Of a stretch of DNA of 64,000 nucleotides, positions 17,526 through 27,852 are shown one piece after another. Position numbers and translations under genes: made by a program. Source of the DNA: Kosakonia oryzae (GTDB lineage: Bacteria; Pseudomonadota; Gammaproteobacteria; Enterobacterales; Enterobacteriaceae); contig NZ_CP014007.2 of assembly GCF_001658025.2 (NCBI RefSeq), forward strand, positions 4,960,001 through 5,024,000. The letters are read 5' to 3'. Within the stretch, counting starts at the first letter, position 1. The number at the start of each line of letters is the position of its first letter. The notes beneath the pieces were generated by a model. It was not told where the DNA came from. It saw only the letters and a list, made by a program, of their open reading frames with translations, and did no database searches.

Positions 17526-19058
17526 ATGGTCACGCCATATATCTCAATGGCGGGTATCGGCAAATCCTTTGGCCCGGTCCACGCATTAAAGTCCGTTGAT
17601 TTAACTATTTATCCTTATGAAATTCATGCGTTATTAGGAGAGAATGGTGCCGGTAAATCAACGTTAATGAAAGTTCTCTCGGGGATTCACGCCCCGACCA
17701 AAGGCACCATCACCATTAATAACGTTAATTACGACAAACTCGATCATAAACTGGCGGCAAAACTTGGTATCGGCATTATTTATCAGGAACTCAGCGTTAT
17801 TGATGAATTAACCGTGCTGGAGAATTTATATATTGGCCGCCATATCACCAAAAAGGTGTGCGGCGTCAATATTATCGACTGGCGAGAAATGCGTGTACGG
17901 GCGGCAATGATGTTATTGCGCGTCGGTTTAAAAGTCGATCTCGATACTAAAGTGGCGAATTTATCGATTAGCCACAAGCAGATGCTGGAAATTGCCAAAA
18001 CATTAATGCTGGATGCCAAAGTCATTATTATGGACGAGCCCACCTCTTCGCTGACGAATAAAGAGGTGGATTATCTTTTCCTGATCATGAATCAGCTACG
18101 TAAAGAAGGCACCGCCATTGTTTATATCTCGCATAAGCTGGCGGAAATTCGCCGGATCTGCGATCGCTATACGGTGATGAAAGACGGCAGCAGCGTCTGC
18201 AGCGGCATGGTCAGCGACGTCACCAATGACGACATCGTGCGGCTGATGGTCGGACGCGAGCTGCAAAACCGCTTTAATGCGATGAAAGAGAGCACCGGCA
18301 ATATCGAGCGCGATACGGTATTTGAGGTGAAAAACGTCACCAGCCGCGACAAGAAAAAAGTCCGTGATATCTCTTTTAGCGTGAACCGCGGCGAGATCCT
18401 CGGTTTCGCCGGGCTGGTCGGCTCCGGCCGCACCGAACTGATGAACTGCCTGTTCGGCGTCGATAAGCGCAGCAGCGGTGAAATTCGCCTCAATGGTCAT
18501 GCTATTTCACCCCGCTCACCGCTGGATGCGCTGAAAAAAGGTATGGCGTATATCACCGAAAGCCGCCGCGACAACGGCTTCTTCCCTAACTTCTCGATTG
18601 CGCAAAACATGGCGCTCAGCAAAAGCCTCAAGCACGGCGGTTACAAAGGCGCAATGGGGCTGTTTAACGAACACGAAGAGCGACGGATTGCTGAAGCGCA
18701 GCGCGAGCTGCTGGCGCTGAAGTGCCACTCGCTGGAGCAGAGCATCACCGAGCTTTCCGGTGGTAACCAACAGAAAGTACTGATCTCCAAATGGCTGTGC
18801 TGCGAGCCCGAGGTGATCATTTTCGATGAACCGACCCGCGGCATCGACGTCGGCGCGAAGGCCGAGATCTACAAAGTGATGCGCCAGCTATCGGATGACG
18901 GAAAAGTCATCCTGATGGTGTCATCCGAGCTTCCCGAAATTATTGCCGTCTGCGACCGCATCGCCGTGTTCTGCGAAGGGCGGCTGACGCAAATCCTGAC
19001 CAATCGCGACGACATGAGCGAAGAGGAGATTATGGCATGGGCATTACCACACGAGTAA
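17526..19058 (+). CDS. alsA: D-allose import ATP-binding protein AlsA
   Basis: Fused double-cassette ATPase of the ribose/xylose type (CUT2), 510 residues as in E. coli. The first cassette has Walker [10 protein letters not shown] at residues 38-46 and Walker B VIIMDEPTS. The second cassette has a degenerate GLVGSGRTE P-loop, an LSGGNQQK signature and IIFDEPTRG, the usual asymmetry of this family. It overlaps alsC by 22 bases. It energises AlsBC import. Confidence 0.95.
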   Translation: MVTPYISMAGIGKSFGPVHALKSVDLTIYPYEIHALLGENGAGKSTLMKVLSGIHAPTKGTITINNVNYDKLDHKLAAKLGIGIIYQELSVIDELTVLENLYIGRHITKKVCGVNIIDWREMRVRAAMMLLRVGLKVDLDTKVANLSISHKQMLEIAKTLMLDAKVIIMDEPTSSLTNKEVDYLFLIMNQLRKEGTAIVYISHKLAEIRRICDRYTVMKDGSSVCSGMVSDVTNDDIVRLMVGRELQNRFNAMKESTGNIERDTVFEVKNVTSRDKKKVRDISFSVNRGEILGFAGLVGSGRTELMNCLFGVDKRSSGEIRLNGHAISPRSPLDALKKGMAYITESRRDNGFFPNFSIAQNMALSKSLKHGGYKGAMGLFNEHEERRIAEAQRELLALKCHSLEQSITELSGGNQQKVLISKWLCCEPEVIIFDEPTRGIDVGAKAEIYKVMRQLSDDGKVILMVSSELPEIIAVCDRIAVFCEGRLTQILTNRDDMSEEEIMAWALPHE

Positions 19059-20017
19059 AAAGCGAAATGAGCGAGAAAAAGCCCTTCAACTTCGCGCTGT
19101 TCTGGGATAAATACGGCACCTTTTTTATCCTCGCGATCATCGTCGCCATCTTCGGCACGATGTCGCCGGAATACTTTCTCAACACCAATAACATCACGCA
19201 GATTTTCGTTCAGAGTTCAGTAACGGTGTTGATCGGCATGGGTGAGTTCTTTGCCATTCTGATCGCCGGGATTGATCTCTCCGTCGGTGCGATCCTTGCG
19301 CTCTCCGGCATGGTAACCGCCAAACTGATGCTGGCGGGCGTCGATCCCGTGCTGGCGGCACTGATCGGTGGCGTATTGGTGGGCGGCGTGCTGGGGGCGA
19401 TTAACGGCTGCCTGGTCAACTGGACCGGCCTGCACCCGTTCATTATTACCCTTGGCACCAACGCGATTTTTCGCGGCATTACGCTGGTTATTTCCGACGC
19501 CAACTCGGTGTATGGCTTCTCCTTCGACTTTGTGAATTTCTTTGCCGCCAGCGTGGCAGGCATTCCGGTGCCGGTGATCTTCTCGCTGCTGGTGGCGCTG
19601 CTGCTCTGGTTCCTCACTACACGCATGCGGCTGGGGCGCAATATTTACGCGCTGGGCGGCAATAAAAACTCCGCCTTCTACTCCGGTATCGATGTGAAGT
19701 TTCACGTGCTGGTGGTGTTCATTATCTCCGGTGTTTGCGCCGGGCTGGCGGGCGTGGTCTCCACTGCGCGTCTCGGTGCGGCGGAGCCGCTGGCGGGAAT
19801 GGGGTTTGAAACCTACGCCATCGCCAGCGCCATTATCGGCGGCACCAGCTTCTTCGGCGGTAAGGGGCGTATTTTCTCGGTGGTGATTGGCGGGTTGATT
19901 ATCGGCACCATCAATAACGGCCTGAATATCCTGCAAGTTCAAACGTATTACCAGCTGGTGGTAATGGGCGGGCTGATTATTGCCGCTGTTGCGCTTGACC
20001 GGCTTATCAGCAAGTAA
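19037..20017 (+). CDS. alsC: D-allose transport permease AlsC
   Basis: Inner-membrane permease of the D-allose importer, BPD_transp_2 family, 326 residues as in E. coli. About ten hydrophobic segments are visible, with the family motif AGIDLSVGAILALSG near residue 74 and GGTSFFGGKG near 272. It starts inside alsA and is followed by alsE after 10 bp. Confidence 0.95.
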   Translation: MGITTRVKSEMSEKKPFNFALFWDKYGTFFILAIIVAIFGTMSPEYFLNTNNITQIFVQSSVTVLIGMGEFFAILIAGIDLSVGAILALSGMVTAKLMLAGVDPVLAALIGGVLVGGVLGAINGCLVNWTGLHPFIITLGTNAIFRGITLVISDANSVYGFSFDFVNFFAASVAGIPVPVIFSLLVALLLWFLTTRMRLGRNIYALGGNKNSAFYSGIDVKFHVLVVFIISGVCAGLAGVVSTARLGAAEPLAGMGFETYAIASAIIGGTSFFGGKGRIFSVVIGGLIIGTINNGLNILQVQTYYQLVVMGGLIIAAVALDRLISK

Positions 20018-20027
20018 GGAATGAATG

Positions 20028-20723
20028 ATGAAAATCTCCCCCTCCCTGATGTGTATGGATCTGCTCAAGTTTAAAGAACAGATCGAGTTTATCGACAGCC
20101 ACGCGGACTATTTCCATATCGACATTATGGACGGCCACTTTGTGCCGAACCTGACGCTGTCGCCATTCTTTGTCAGCCAGGTGAAGAAGCTGGCCAGCAA
20201 ACCGCTGGATTGCCATCTGATGGTGACGCGCCCGCAGGATTATATCGGCCAACTGGCGCGCGCAGGCGCAGACTTTATCACCCTGCATCCGGAAACGATC
20301 AACGGCCAGGCGTTTCGCCTGATCGATGAGATCCGCCGCCACGGCATGAAAGTCGGGTTGATCCTCAACCCGGAAACCTCCGTCGAAACGATGAAATACT
20401 ATATTCATAAGGCGGACAAAGTGACGGTGATGACGGTCGATCCAGGCTTTGCCGGGCAGCCGTTCATTCCGGAAATGCTCGACAAGGTCGCCGAGCTGAA
20501 AGCCTGGCGCGAGCGCGAAGGGCTGAGTTATGAAATCGAAATCGACGGCTCCTGCAACCAGGCCACTTATCAGCGTTTGATGGCCGCAGGCGCGGATGTC
20601 TTTATCGTCGGCACCTCCGGGTTATTCAACCATGCGGAAAACATCGATGACGCCTGGACGGTCATGACCGAACAGATTCTGGCGGCCAAAAACGAGGTAC
20701 TGCCTCATGCACGAACCGCATAA
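20028..20723 (+). CDS. alsE: D-allulose-6-phosphate 3-epimerase AlsE
   Basis: TIM-barrel epimerase of the ribulose-phosphate 3-epimerase family that turns allulose 6-phosphate into fructose 6-phosphate, joining allose catabolism to glycolysis. Metal and catalytic residues appear in [15 protein letters not shown] (near residues 28-42), DCHLM and [11 protein letters not shown]. 231 residues from the third of three nearby ATGs (20021, 20025, 20028), chosen by the E. coli length and AAGGA at 20016. It overlaps alsK by 17 bases. Confidence 0.94.
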   Translation: MKISPSLMCMDLLKFKEQIEFIDSHADYFHIDIMDGHFVPNLTLSPFFVSQVKKLASKPLDCHLMVTRPQDYIGQLARAGADFITLHPETINGQAFRLIDEIRRHGMKVGLILNPETSVETMKYYIHKADKVTVMTVDPGFAGQPFIPEMLDKVAELKAWREREGLSYEIEIDGSCNQATYQRLMAAGADVFIVGTSGLFNHAENIDDAWTVMTEQILAAKNEVLPHARTA

Positions 20724-21654
20724 TCAACTGGTGGCAGGCGTTGATATGGGTGCGACTCATATTCGCTTCTGCCTGCAAACCGCCGCAGGCGAGGTGCTGC
20801 ATTGTGAAAAGCAGCGTACCGCGGAAGTCATTGCGCACGGCGTGGTAAACGGCATTACTGCGCTTATCCAGGCGCAGCTCGACGCACGTAATGCCCACTG
20901 TTACGGGCTGGTAATGGGCTTCCCTGCGCTGGTCGGCAAGGATAAGCGCACCATTATCTCCACGCCCAATTTACCGCTGGCACCTGGTGAACTGAGCGGT
21001 CTGGCCGGGCAACTGGAAAATGCGCTGGGCTGCCCGGTGGAGTTTTCCCGTGATGTGAATCTGCAACTCTCTTTTGACGTGCAGGAGCATAACCTCACGC
21101 AGCAGCAGGTGTTGGCGGCCTATCTCGGCACCGGCATGGGTTTCGCCATCTGGCTGAACGGTGCGCCGTGGACAGGCGCGCACGGCGTGGCGGGCGAACT
21201 GGGGCATATTCCGCAGGGCGACAGGCAACTGCGCTGCGGCTGCGGCAATGCGGGTTGTCTGGAAACGGTGTGTTCTGGCCTTGCGCTGCGCCGCTGGTAT
21301 GAACAGCAGCCGCGGGATTACGAGCTTGGCGACCTGTTTATCCATGCGGCACAGGAGCCTTTTGTCGTCGATCTGCTGGATCACGCCGCGCGCGCCATCG
21401 CCACCAGCATTAACCTGTTCGATCCCGATGCGGTGATCCTCGGCGGCGGCGTCATGGATATGCCCGCATTTCCGCGTGACGCGTTGATCGCAGCGATCCG
21501 CAGCTGGCTGCGCAAACCGTTGCCGTGGGAAGCGGTGCGTTTTCTGGCTGCCTCATCATCGGCGTTTAACGGCGCACAGGGCGCGGCAACACTGGCCCGT
21601 AGCCGTTTTACGCCGCAATCCGTCGCAGCGCCTGCGCAAGCTCTGCACGGGTAA
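20707..21654 (+). CDS. alsK: D-allose kinase AlsK
   Basis: ROK-family sugar kinase phosphorylating D-allose at C6. The N-terminal phosphate motif [12 protein letters not shown] lies near residues 10-21. The ROK zinc motif is present as GELGHIPQG and [11 protein letters not shown]. 315 residues against 309 in E. coli. The last 47 bases overlap the convergent sensor kinase gene on the other strand, an unusual tail-to-tail overlap that probably marks the junction where the accessory block was joined. It is the last gene of the als operon. Confidence 0.94.
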   Translation: MHEPHNQLVAGVDMGATHIRFCLQTAAGEVLHCEKQRTAEVIAHGVVNGITALIQAQLDARNAHCYGLVMGFPALVGKDKRTIISTPNLPLAPGELSGLAGQLENALGCPVEFSRDVNLQLSFDVQEHNLTQQQVLAAYLGTGMGFAIWLNGAPWTGAHGVAGELGHIPQGDRQLRCGCGNAGCLETVCSGLALRRWYEQQPRDYELGDLFIHAAQEPFVVDLLDHAARAIATSINLFDPDAVILGGGVMDMPAFPRDALIAAIRSWLRKPLPWEAVRFLAASSSAFNGAQGAATLARSRFTPQSVAAPAQALHG

Positions 21655-24172
21655 AAGGTTTACGCAGCAGTTCCACGTCCGGCAGCGCTGGGTTGTGCGC
21701 CGGGCGCAGATCCTGGCCGCTGATGAGCAGCATCGGCAGATGCGGATGACGCTGGCGCGCCTGGTGAACCACTTCTGCGCCGCTGAGCGCGCCGGGTAGC
21801 ATTAAATCGCTGACCAGTGCGCCAATCTCCGTCGAAGCAGCCAGCAACTGCAATGCCTGCTCACCGGTTTCCGCTTCCAGCGTCAGATAGCCCAGCTCGT
21901 GCAACTGTTCGCACAATGTCTGGCGCACATCGGCCTCATCTTCCAGCACCAGAATCAGCGTGTCGCTGCTATCGCGCGCCTGCGCGGCAACCGGCTCGCG
22001 GCTTTCCACCGCCTGCACCGCCGCGCGCGGCAGTTGCAGACGTACAGTAGTGCCCTGCCCCGGCGCACTCTCAATCTCTACCCGCCCACCGGACTGGCGA
22101 ACAAAACCATATACCATCGACAGGCCCAGCCCGCTGCCGCTGCCGGTCTGTTTGGTGGTGAAAAAGGGTTCGAATACCTGCGCTTTGACCTCCTGCGACA
22201 TACCGCAGCCGCGATCGATCACCTCCAGCGCCACCATATCCTGACGGCGTCCATCGCTGCGGGTGACGCGCTGGTTCCAGGTGCGGATTTTAATGGTGCC
22301 GCTCTCGCCTTCCATCGCATCGCGGGCATTCATCACCAGATTGATGATGGCATTTTCCAGTTGTCCAACATCGATCCACGCGGGCCATGCCGGGCTTTGC
22401 GCTTCGATCTCCAGCGTCAGTGTGCCGGGTAACGAATGGCGCATAAGCTCGCCGAGATTCTCCAGTAGCGGCTGCATCTCCACGGCATGAGGATGCAGCG
22501 ACTGCTTGCGGGAAAAGGCCAGCAGCCGCTGGGTCAGCAGCGCGCCGCGCTCGGCGGCTTTCAGCGCCCGCGAGATGCGCGGCGCATCCGGCGAGCCGGG
22601 TGTCACCAGCTCAAGGCTGCCGATAATCACCGCCAGCAGGTTATTGAAATCGTGCGCCAGCCCGCCGGTCAGCTGGCCGACGGCTTTCATCTTCTGGCTG
22701 TGCAGCAGCGCCTCTTCCAGCCCTTTACGCTCCGTGCGATCCAGCACCACGTTAACCATGCCGCGCCCCGGCACCGGGCTAAAACGCAGCTCAATGGTGC
22801 GATTATCCGCCAGCCGCAACTCCTGCGGTTTGGGCAACGGACGAGCCAGGTTCTCCTGCACGTGACCGGGGAGATCGCTCACCTGTTGTAACAGGCTCTG
22901 GTAGTGCTGGCCGCGCTGCAATGCTTCTGCCATCAGCCCCAGCAGCAACGGATATTGCGGGTTCCACACCACCAGACAACCCCGATTATCGAACAGCGCA
23001 AAGCCGTCGCGCATCGCGTGGAAGGTAGTTTCCAGCTGCGTGCTTTTCTCTTTCAACAATTTAGAGGTGTGTTCCAGCGAAGCGGTATTGCGGGCAAACA
23101 CGTTAAATGCGCGCGCCAGTTCGCCCAGCTCATCGCGCCGTTGTAGCGCCGGAACCGACACCTCCTGCTCGCCGCGCGCCAGCCGCGACATGGCGCGCGA
23201 AATGGCCGTCAGATTCGAGCCCAGATTGCGGTAGATATACCATCCGGCAAAACCGGTGATTACCAGCGCCAGCAGAGCGAATACGCTGATAAACAGAATG
23301 ATCGAGCGCATCTCCTCATGGCTTTGAGCCGTGCGCAGTTCCGACGCCTGCGCCACCTGCGCAACGTACTGGTTGATGTCGCTATTAAGCAGCGCCACCA
23401 GCGCTTTGATATGAAACATCGACCAGCTAATCGCCAGATCGCTCTCTTCCAGCCGGAGCGACAGCGGCCCCAGCTTGCGCAGCTCGGCGCTGAAATCCGG
23501 CAGGATAAAATCCACCGTCGGGCTGGCGGCGCGCAGCGGCAATTGCCCCATGATGTCGGAGATCTGTTTGATTGTCGGCCGGGGAGACGGCGTCTGAATG
23601 GCGGCGATGATCAGCCGGTCCATCTCGGCGAGCAGGCGGTTATCTGGGATGTTGCTCGCTTCCCGGGCGGTGATCGCCTGCAAATGGCGCAAATAACTTT
23701 GGTTCTGGTACAGCGAACTGAGCAGCGCATTACGCTCCAGATGCCGCTGTTGTCCGCGTTGCAGCATCACGGTGACGCTTTGCTGCAATTCGTGGCTGCG
23801 GCGGGTGATTTGCGCCACCAGTTGTGGCTCCTGCTGCGCCAGCGGCGCGCGGGCAAGCTGGCTGAGCGAGCGTTGCAGCGCACTCTGCGTTGCTTTCAGG
23901 CGTTCGGCTTCGCCCTGATACTCCAGCGCTCCCACCACTTGCGACAACCGCACGGCCGCCGTGGCGACGCTGGCGGTATCGCGCGCCAGATTCATGCTGC
24001 CGGTCATGTCGTCCAGCGTCTGCTGCTGCGCCAGTTCCTGAATCTGGCTGGCGTGGCGAAATCCCAGCACCGCGACGCCGCAGACCATTAAAGTGACCGC
24101 CACCACCAGTAAATTGAAGAACAGCAGACGCCCGCGAGCGCTGGTGAAAAACGGGTTCGCGCGATACGACAT
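21608..24172 (-). CDS. Hybrid sensor histidine kinase with C-terminal receiver
   Basis: 854-residue inner-membrane kinase. Order: TM1 (about 15-38); periplasmic helical sensor region (40-285); TM2 (290-314); HAMP (315-370); PAS-like domain (378-480); HisKA with phospho-acceptor H507 in [11 protein letters not shown]; HATPase with N-box [10 protein letters not shown] (611-620) and G-boxes DRGCGMS and GSGSGLGLS; receiver domain with phospho-acceptor D789. No Hpt domain is present, so the receiver may be self-modulating. The all-helical sensor region recalls TorS-type sensors that read periplasmic binding proteins. It sits tail-to-tail over alsK. The only unpaired response regulator nearby (31480-32211) is on the same strand beyond the sugar operon, and they are probably partners (inference). 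Confidence 0.85.
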   Translation of the reverse strand: MSYRANPFFTSARGRLLFFNLLVVAVTLMVCGVAVLGFRHASQIQELAQQQTLDDMTGSMNLARDTASVATAAVRLSQVVGALEYQGEAERLKATQSALQRSLSQLARAPLAQQEPQLVAQITRRSHELQQSVTVMLQRGQQRHLERNALLSSLYQNQSYLRHLQAITAREASNIPDNRLLAEMDRLIIAAIQTPSPRPTIKQISDIMGQLPLRAASPTVDFILPDFSAELRKLGPLSLRLEESDLAISWSMFHIKALVALLNSDINQYVAQVAQASELRTAQSHEEMRSIILFISVFALLALVITGFAGWYIYRNLGSNLTAISRAMSRLARGEQEVSVPALQRRDELGELARAFNVFARNTASLEHTSKLLKEKSTQLETTFHAMRDGFALFDNRGCLVVWNPQYPLLLGLMAEALQRGQHYQSLLQQVSDLPGHVQENLARPLPKPQELRLADNRTIELRFSPVPGRGMVNVVLDRTERKGLEEALLHSQKMKAVGQLTGGLAHDFNNLLAVIIGSLELVTPGSPDAPRISRALKAAERGALLTQRLLAFSRKQSLHPHAVEMQPLLENLGELMRHSLPGTLTLEIEAQSPAWPAWIDVGQLENAIINLVMNARDAMEGESGTIKIRTWNQRVTRSDGRRQDMVALEVIDRGCGMSQEVKAQVFEPFFTTKQTGSGSGLGLSMVYGFVRQSGGRVEIESAPGQGTTVRLQLPRAAVQAVESREPVAAQARDSSDTLILVLEDEADVRQTLCEQLHELGYLTLEAETGEQALQLLAASTEIGALVSDLMLPGALSGAEVVHQARQRHPHLPMLLISGQDLRPAHNPALPDVELLRKPFTRAELAQALRRIAA

Positions 24173-24345
24173 AGTGGCTCCGGATGAGGTACAACGCAGA
24201 TGCGTAACATCACTATACCCAAAATAATCCGGTGCAGGACAAAACGCTTTACCGTTTTGAACATCGCTTGCGCTAGTCTCGAAAGGGATAGGACAACTGG
24301 CCGAATCGTGTGGCGATACACGGAATTCCAGGAGCTTACTCCAAT

Positions 24346-24371
24346 AAAAAAGCCCGTTTACAGGGCTTTTT
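24346..24371 (-). terminator. Terminator after the toxin-antitoxin pair
   Basis: Stem of AAAAAGCCC and GGGCTTTTTT type read on the minus strand, ending in a T-rich run, 8 bp past the antitoxin stop. Confidence 0.85.
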
Positions 24372-24378
24372 ATCTTTA

Positions 24379-24705
24379 TCAGATAAAGATTTCCGGCCCT
24401 TTATCAGAAAGAGTGTTAAGCACCCGGAGAGCTGCACCGTTCGGTTTTTTTTCTCCTCTCTCCCATTTTGAAATGGTCACGACTGACATGTTCACATATT
24501 CAGCCAGCATAGCCTGGCTGAGGTTATAGCGCCCACGAAGGGCGCGGATTGCCTCGCCATCCATTTCAACGATAGCAGGCAAACGTGCACGCAACTCACG
24601 CAGTTTTACGCGAGCGTCAATGTAGTTAACGGTGTCTTCAGAAATACCACCATGGGGAAACATATCGTGCGCCATTTCCTGCAAATCTTTCAGATGGTCA
24701 ACCAT
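24379..24705 (-). CDS. XRE-type HTH antitoxin (HigA-like)
   Basis: 108-residue protein whose C-terminal half is a Cro/CI helix-turn-helix (residues about 52-95, with the core YNLSQAMLAEYVNMSVVTISKWERGEKKP region). It is encoded directly after, and overlapping by 8 bases, a RelE-superfamily protein. This toxin-first order is typical of HigBA-like systems. The antitoxin should bind the toxin and repress the operon. An N-terminal helical segment (1-50) is the likely toxin-binding part. No close experimental relative is known to me. Confidence 0.8.
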   Translation of the reverse strand: MVDHLKDLQEMAHDMFPHGGISEDTVNYIDARVKLRELRARLPAIVEMDGEAIRALRGRYNLSQAMLAEYVNMSVVTISKWERGEKKPNGAALRVLNTLSDKGPEIFI

Positions 24706-25084
24706 CGCATTTTACCTCTCGCATCGTTTCTGCCTGGACTTGAGCATCTATCTGCGCTTGCGTCATACCGAATAAATCGGCAGCAAATTTACGGTAAGCC
24801 TTCAATACATCATCCGGGATCTCTTTGCCATTACTGCTAGTGGCAGACTTGGCATAGCCGTTTAAAAAGAATAAATGCTTTCCCATTTTGAACGCGATAA
24901 CAGCTCGCGCGCCACCACTTTTCCCAGTGCCTGGAAGTGGAATACGCTTCTTAAAAACACCCCCACCCAGGCTGGCCTCATACTTTCCGCTAATGACTTC
25001 CTGTGCTGCTTTACATAGTGCTGCGTCATCAATTCCATCGCCTTTGGTGTTCTTATCGAACGCCTTTAAAACATAAATAGCCAT
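24698..25084 (-). CDS. RelE/HigB-superfamily toxin
   Basis: 128-residue protein of the type II toxin RelE/ParE superfamily (COG4737-like subgroup). It starts MAIYVLKAFDKNTKGDGIDD; a basic central part, FKKRIPLPGTGKSGGARAVIAF, is typical of the beta-sheet that carries the basic catalytic residues, and a GKHLFFLNGYAKS strand follows. These proteins usually cut mRNA at the ribosome. Paired with the HTH antitoxin and closed by a terminator. The pair separates the sensor kinase from the sugar ABC operon. Confidence 0.8.
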   Translation of the reverse strand: MAIYVLKAFDKNTKGDGIDDAALCKAAQEVISGKYEASLGGGVFKKRIPLPGTGKSGGARAVIAFKMGKHLFFLNGYAKSATSSNGKEIPDDVLKAYRKFAADLFGMTQAQIDAQVQAETMREVKCDG

Positions 25085-25108
25085 GCTTAATTTCCATCTT
25101 GTTTAAGA

Positions 25109-25125
25109 GTGGATATCCTTTCCAC
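25109..25125. promoter_or_regulatory. Inverted repeat in the toxin-antitoxin leader
   Basis: GTGGA (25109-25113) and TCCAC (25121-25125) form a dyad 25 bp before the toxin start; a candidate autoregulatory operator. An AT-rich TATAAT-like sequence for the minus strand lies further upstream near 25151-25156. Confidence 0.4.
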
Positions 25126-25200
25126 CAATAACGAGAACTATAGTACTAAGGATTATATTTAGTGGCAATATTTCTGGTTCCCTTCACCTGGTGCATATGC

Positions 25201-25278
25201 AACGTGAAGTGCGACGGGTATATGACAAATATGAACAGAACCTGACATTGTGCATTTACTAACGTGTGATGAAGTGCG
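25201..25278. promoter_or_regulatory. Direct repeats upstream of the sugar ABC operon
   Basis: AACGTG occurs at 25201-25206 and again at 25261-25266, each followed by AAGTGCG (25207-25213 and 25272-25278). The 60-bp spacing of the AACGTG copies puts them near-integrally on one helix face. OmpR-family regulators bind direct repeats, so this is a candidate target of the 31480-32211 regulator. Confidence 0.35.
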
Positions 25279-25306
25279 GATATCGTTCCTCCAAGGAAGC
25301 CCGCTG

Positions 25307-26830
25307 ATGAGCAACACGCCCGTACTGGAGATGCGCAACATTGCCAAAGCTTTTGGCAAATTTTACGCCCTCAAAGGGGTCGATCTGACGGTCTGGCCCG
25401 GCGAGATCCATGCGCTGATGGGGGAAAACGGCGCGGGAAAAAGCACGCTGATGAAGATCCTCGCCGGGGCGTATAGCGCCACCAGCGGCGAGATCCTGAT
25501 TGACGGCCAGCCTTACGCCATCAAAAGCCCCAAAGATGCGCTCGCCGCCGGTATCACGCTGATTTACCAGGAGATGCAGTTAGCGCCGAACCTGACCGTG
25601 GCGGAAAACATCTTTCTTGGCAGCGAAATCGCGCGCGGCGGGCTGGTGCAGCGCAAAGAGATGGTGACCCAGGCGCAGGCGGTGATTGATCGCCTTGGCG
25701 CGAATTTCACCGCCACCGATCGGGTGATGAAGCTGACGATCGCCGAGCAGCAACAGGTGGAGATCGCCCGCGCTTTACACCGCAACAGCCGCATTCTGGT
25801 GATGGATGAACCCACCGCTGCCCTCTCCTCACGCGAAACACATCGTCTGTTCGAATTGATCCTGCGCCTGCGCGATGAAGGGATGGCGATTATCTATATC
25901 AGCCACCGCATGGCGGAAGTGTATGAACTCTCCGATCGCGTCAGCGTCCTGCGCGACGGCCAGTATGTCGGCAGCCTGACGCGCGACAAACTCAATGCCT
26001 CTGAACTGGTGCGCATGATGGTCGGGCGGCCATTGAGCGACCTGTTTAACAAAGAGCGCGATATCCCGCTCGGCAACCCGCGTCTGAGCGTTCATCACCT
26101 GACGGACGGCGAGAAAATCCAGCCAGTCAGCTTGCAGGTGCGTGCCGGGGAGATCGTCGGCCTTGCCGGGCTGGTTGGTGCCGGGCGCTCCGAACTGGCG
26201 CAGCTGATCTTCGGTGTCCGCAAAGCCACTGGCGGCATGATCGAAGTGGACGGCGAACCGGTGGTGATCCACTCGCCGCGCGCCGCCATCGATTTGGGCA
26301 TCGGTTTTCTGACCGAAAACCGCAAAGAGCAAGGCCTGTTTCTCGAACTGGCGGCACAGGAAAACATCACCATGGCAACGCTGGAGCGCGACGCGGCCTG
26401 GGGCATGCTCGACCGCAAAAAAGCACAGTCAATCTCCGATGACGCCATCAAATTATTGAATATTCGCGTGCCGCACGCGCAGGTGCGGGCGGGCGGCTTA
26501 TCCGGCGGTAATCAGCAAAAGCTCTTGATCTCTCGCTGGGTGGCGATCGGCCCGCGCATTCTGATCCTTGATGAGCCAACACGCGGCGTGGATGTCGGTG
26601 CCAAAAGCGAGATCTACCGGATCATGAACCAGATGGCGCGCCAGGGCGTGGCGATCCTGATGATCTCCAGCGAGCTGCCGGAAGTGGTCGGCATGAGCGA
26701 TCGCGTGTATGTAATGCGCGAAGGCAACATTGTCGGCGAGTTGCAACAGCATGAGATTACTCAGGAAAACATTATGACGCTGGCCACCGGCGTTAACGAA
26801 TCCCACCACCAGGCGGTACACCATGACTGA
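25307..26830 (+). CDS. Sugar ABC transporter ATP-binding protein (CUT2, RbsA-like)
   Basis: Double-cassette ATPase of 507 residues that energises pentose/hexose import. Walker [10 protein letters not shown] is near residues 39-47, Walker B VMDEPTAA, signature of the second half LSGGNQQK and Walker [13 protein letters not shown] 25307 is chosen because AAGGAAG lies 7 bases upstream and the sequence then matches the family N terminus; an earlier in-frame ATG at 25250 would add 19 unrelated residues. First gene of a six-gene operon. The permease start overlaps by 8 bases. Confidence 0.93.
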   Translation: MSNTPVLEMRNIAKAFGKFYALKGVDLTVWPGEIHALMGENGAGKSTLMKILAGAYSATSGEILIDGQPYAIKSPKDALAAGITLIYQEMQLAPNLTVAENIFLGSEIARGGLVQRKEMVTQAQAVIDRLGANFTATDRVMKLTIAEQQQVEIARALHRNSRILVMDEPTAALSSRETHRLFELILRLRDEGMAIIYISHRMAEVYELSDRVSVLRDGQYVGSLTRDKLNASELVRMMVGRPLSDLFNKERDIPLGNPRLSVHHLTDGEKIQPVSLQVRAGEIVGLAGLVGAGRSELAQLIFGVRKATGGMIEVDGEPVVIHSPRAAIDLGIGFLTENRKEQGLFLELAAQENITMATLERDAAWGMLDRKKAQSISDDAIKLLNIRVPHAQVRAGGLSGGNQQKLLISRWVAIGPRILILDEPTRGVDVGAKSEIYRIMNQMARQGVAILMISSELPEVVGMSDRVYVMREGNIVGELQQHEITQENIMTLATGVNESHHQAVHHD

Positions 26831-27812
26831 TGCCAAAGAGAACGCAGCGAAAAGCCCTTCCGCCAAAAAGATGTTGATGGGCGATCTGATGCAAACTGTC
26901 GGCATTTTGCCGATTCTCATCCTGATCGTCGCGGTTTTTGGCTTTATCGCGCCAAACTTTTTTACCGAAAGCAACCTGCTGAATATCACCCGCCAGGCGT
27001 CAATCAACATCGTGCTGGCGGCGGGCATGACCTTCATCATTCTGACCGGCGGTATCGATCTCTCTGTGGGTTCGATTCTCGGCACCACGGCGGTCGCGGC
27101 GATGGTGGTTTCGCTAATGCCCGAACTGGCCATGCTCTCCGTCCCGGCGGCGCTGATGCTCGGCCTGGTGCTCGGCCTGTTTAATGGCGCGCTGGTGGCG
27201 TTTGCCGGTTTGCCGCCGTTTATTGTCACACTCGGCACCTATACCGCGCTGCGCGGCGTGGCGTATCTGCTGGCGGATGGCACCACGGTGATTAACTCCG
27301 ATATCAGTTTTGAGTGGGTCGGCAATAACTATCTTGGCCCGGTGCCGTGGCTGGTGGTGATTGCGCTGGCGGTGATTGTGCTGTGCTGGTTTATTCTGCG
27401 CCGCACGACGCTGGGCGTTCATATCTACGCGGTGGGCGGCAATATGCAGGCGGCGCGCCTGACCGGTATCAAAGTGTGGCTGGTGCTGCTGTTCGTCTAC
27501 GGCATGAGCGGCTTGCTCTCCGGCCTTGGCGGGGTGATGAGCGCCTCGCGGCTGTACAGCGCCAACGGCAACCTCGGCACCGGCTATGAGCTGGACGCCA
27601 TCGCCGCGGTGATCCTTGGCGGCACCAGTTTTGTCGGCGGAATCGGCACCATTACCGGCACGCTGGTTGGTGCGCTGATTATCGCCACCCTTAACAACGG
27701 CATGACGCTGATGGGCGTCTCCTACTTCTGGCAATTGGTGATCAAAGGGGCGGTGATCATCATAGCGGTGCTGATCGACAAATACCGTACCCGGCATCAT
27801 CAGGCAGCATAA
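26823..27812 (+). CDS. Sugar ABC transporter permease (RbsC-like)
   Basis: 329-residue membrane protein of the BPD_transp_2 (ribose/xylose/arabinose) family. It has about nine or ten membrane segments, the [17 protein letters not shown] motif near residues 68-82 and the [14 protein letters not shown] loop near 265-278. Partner of the preceding ATPase and the following binding protein. The substrate cannot be read from the permease; the neighbours suggest a pentose such as D-lyxose or a related sugar. Confidence 0.92.
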   Translation: MTDAKENAAKSPSAKKMLMGDLMQTVGILPILILIVAVFGFIAPNFFTESNLLNITRQASINIVLAAGMTFIILTGGIDLSVGSILGTTAVAAMVVSLMPELAMLSVPAALMLGLVLGLFNGALVAFAGLPPFIVTLGTYTALRGVAYLLADGTTVINSDISFEWVGNNYLGPVPWLVVIALAVIVLCWFILRRTTLGVHIYAVGGNMQAARLTGIKVWLVLLFVYGMSGLLSGLGGVMSASRLYSANGNLGTGYELDAIAAVILGGTSFVGGIGTITGTLVGALIIATLNNGMTLMGVSYFWQLVIKGAVIIIAVLIDKYRTRHHQAA

Positions 27813-27852
27813 CAATACCCTACAAAACAGCAACATAAGTGAGGATTACAGC

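Noticed and set aside
22487-24091. Plus-strand open frames antisense to the sensor kinase
   Set aside because: High-GC shadow frames with no motif; the minus-strand protein has all kinase and receiver motifs in order.
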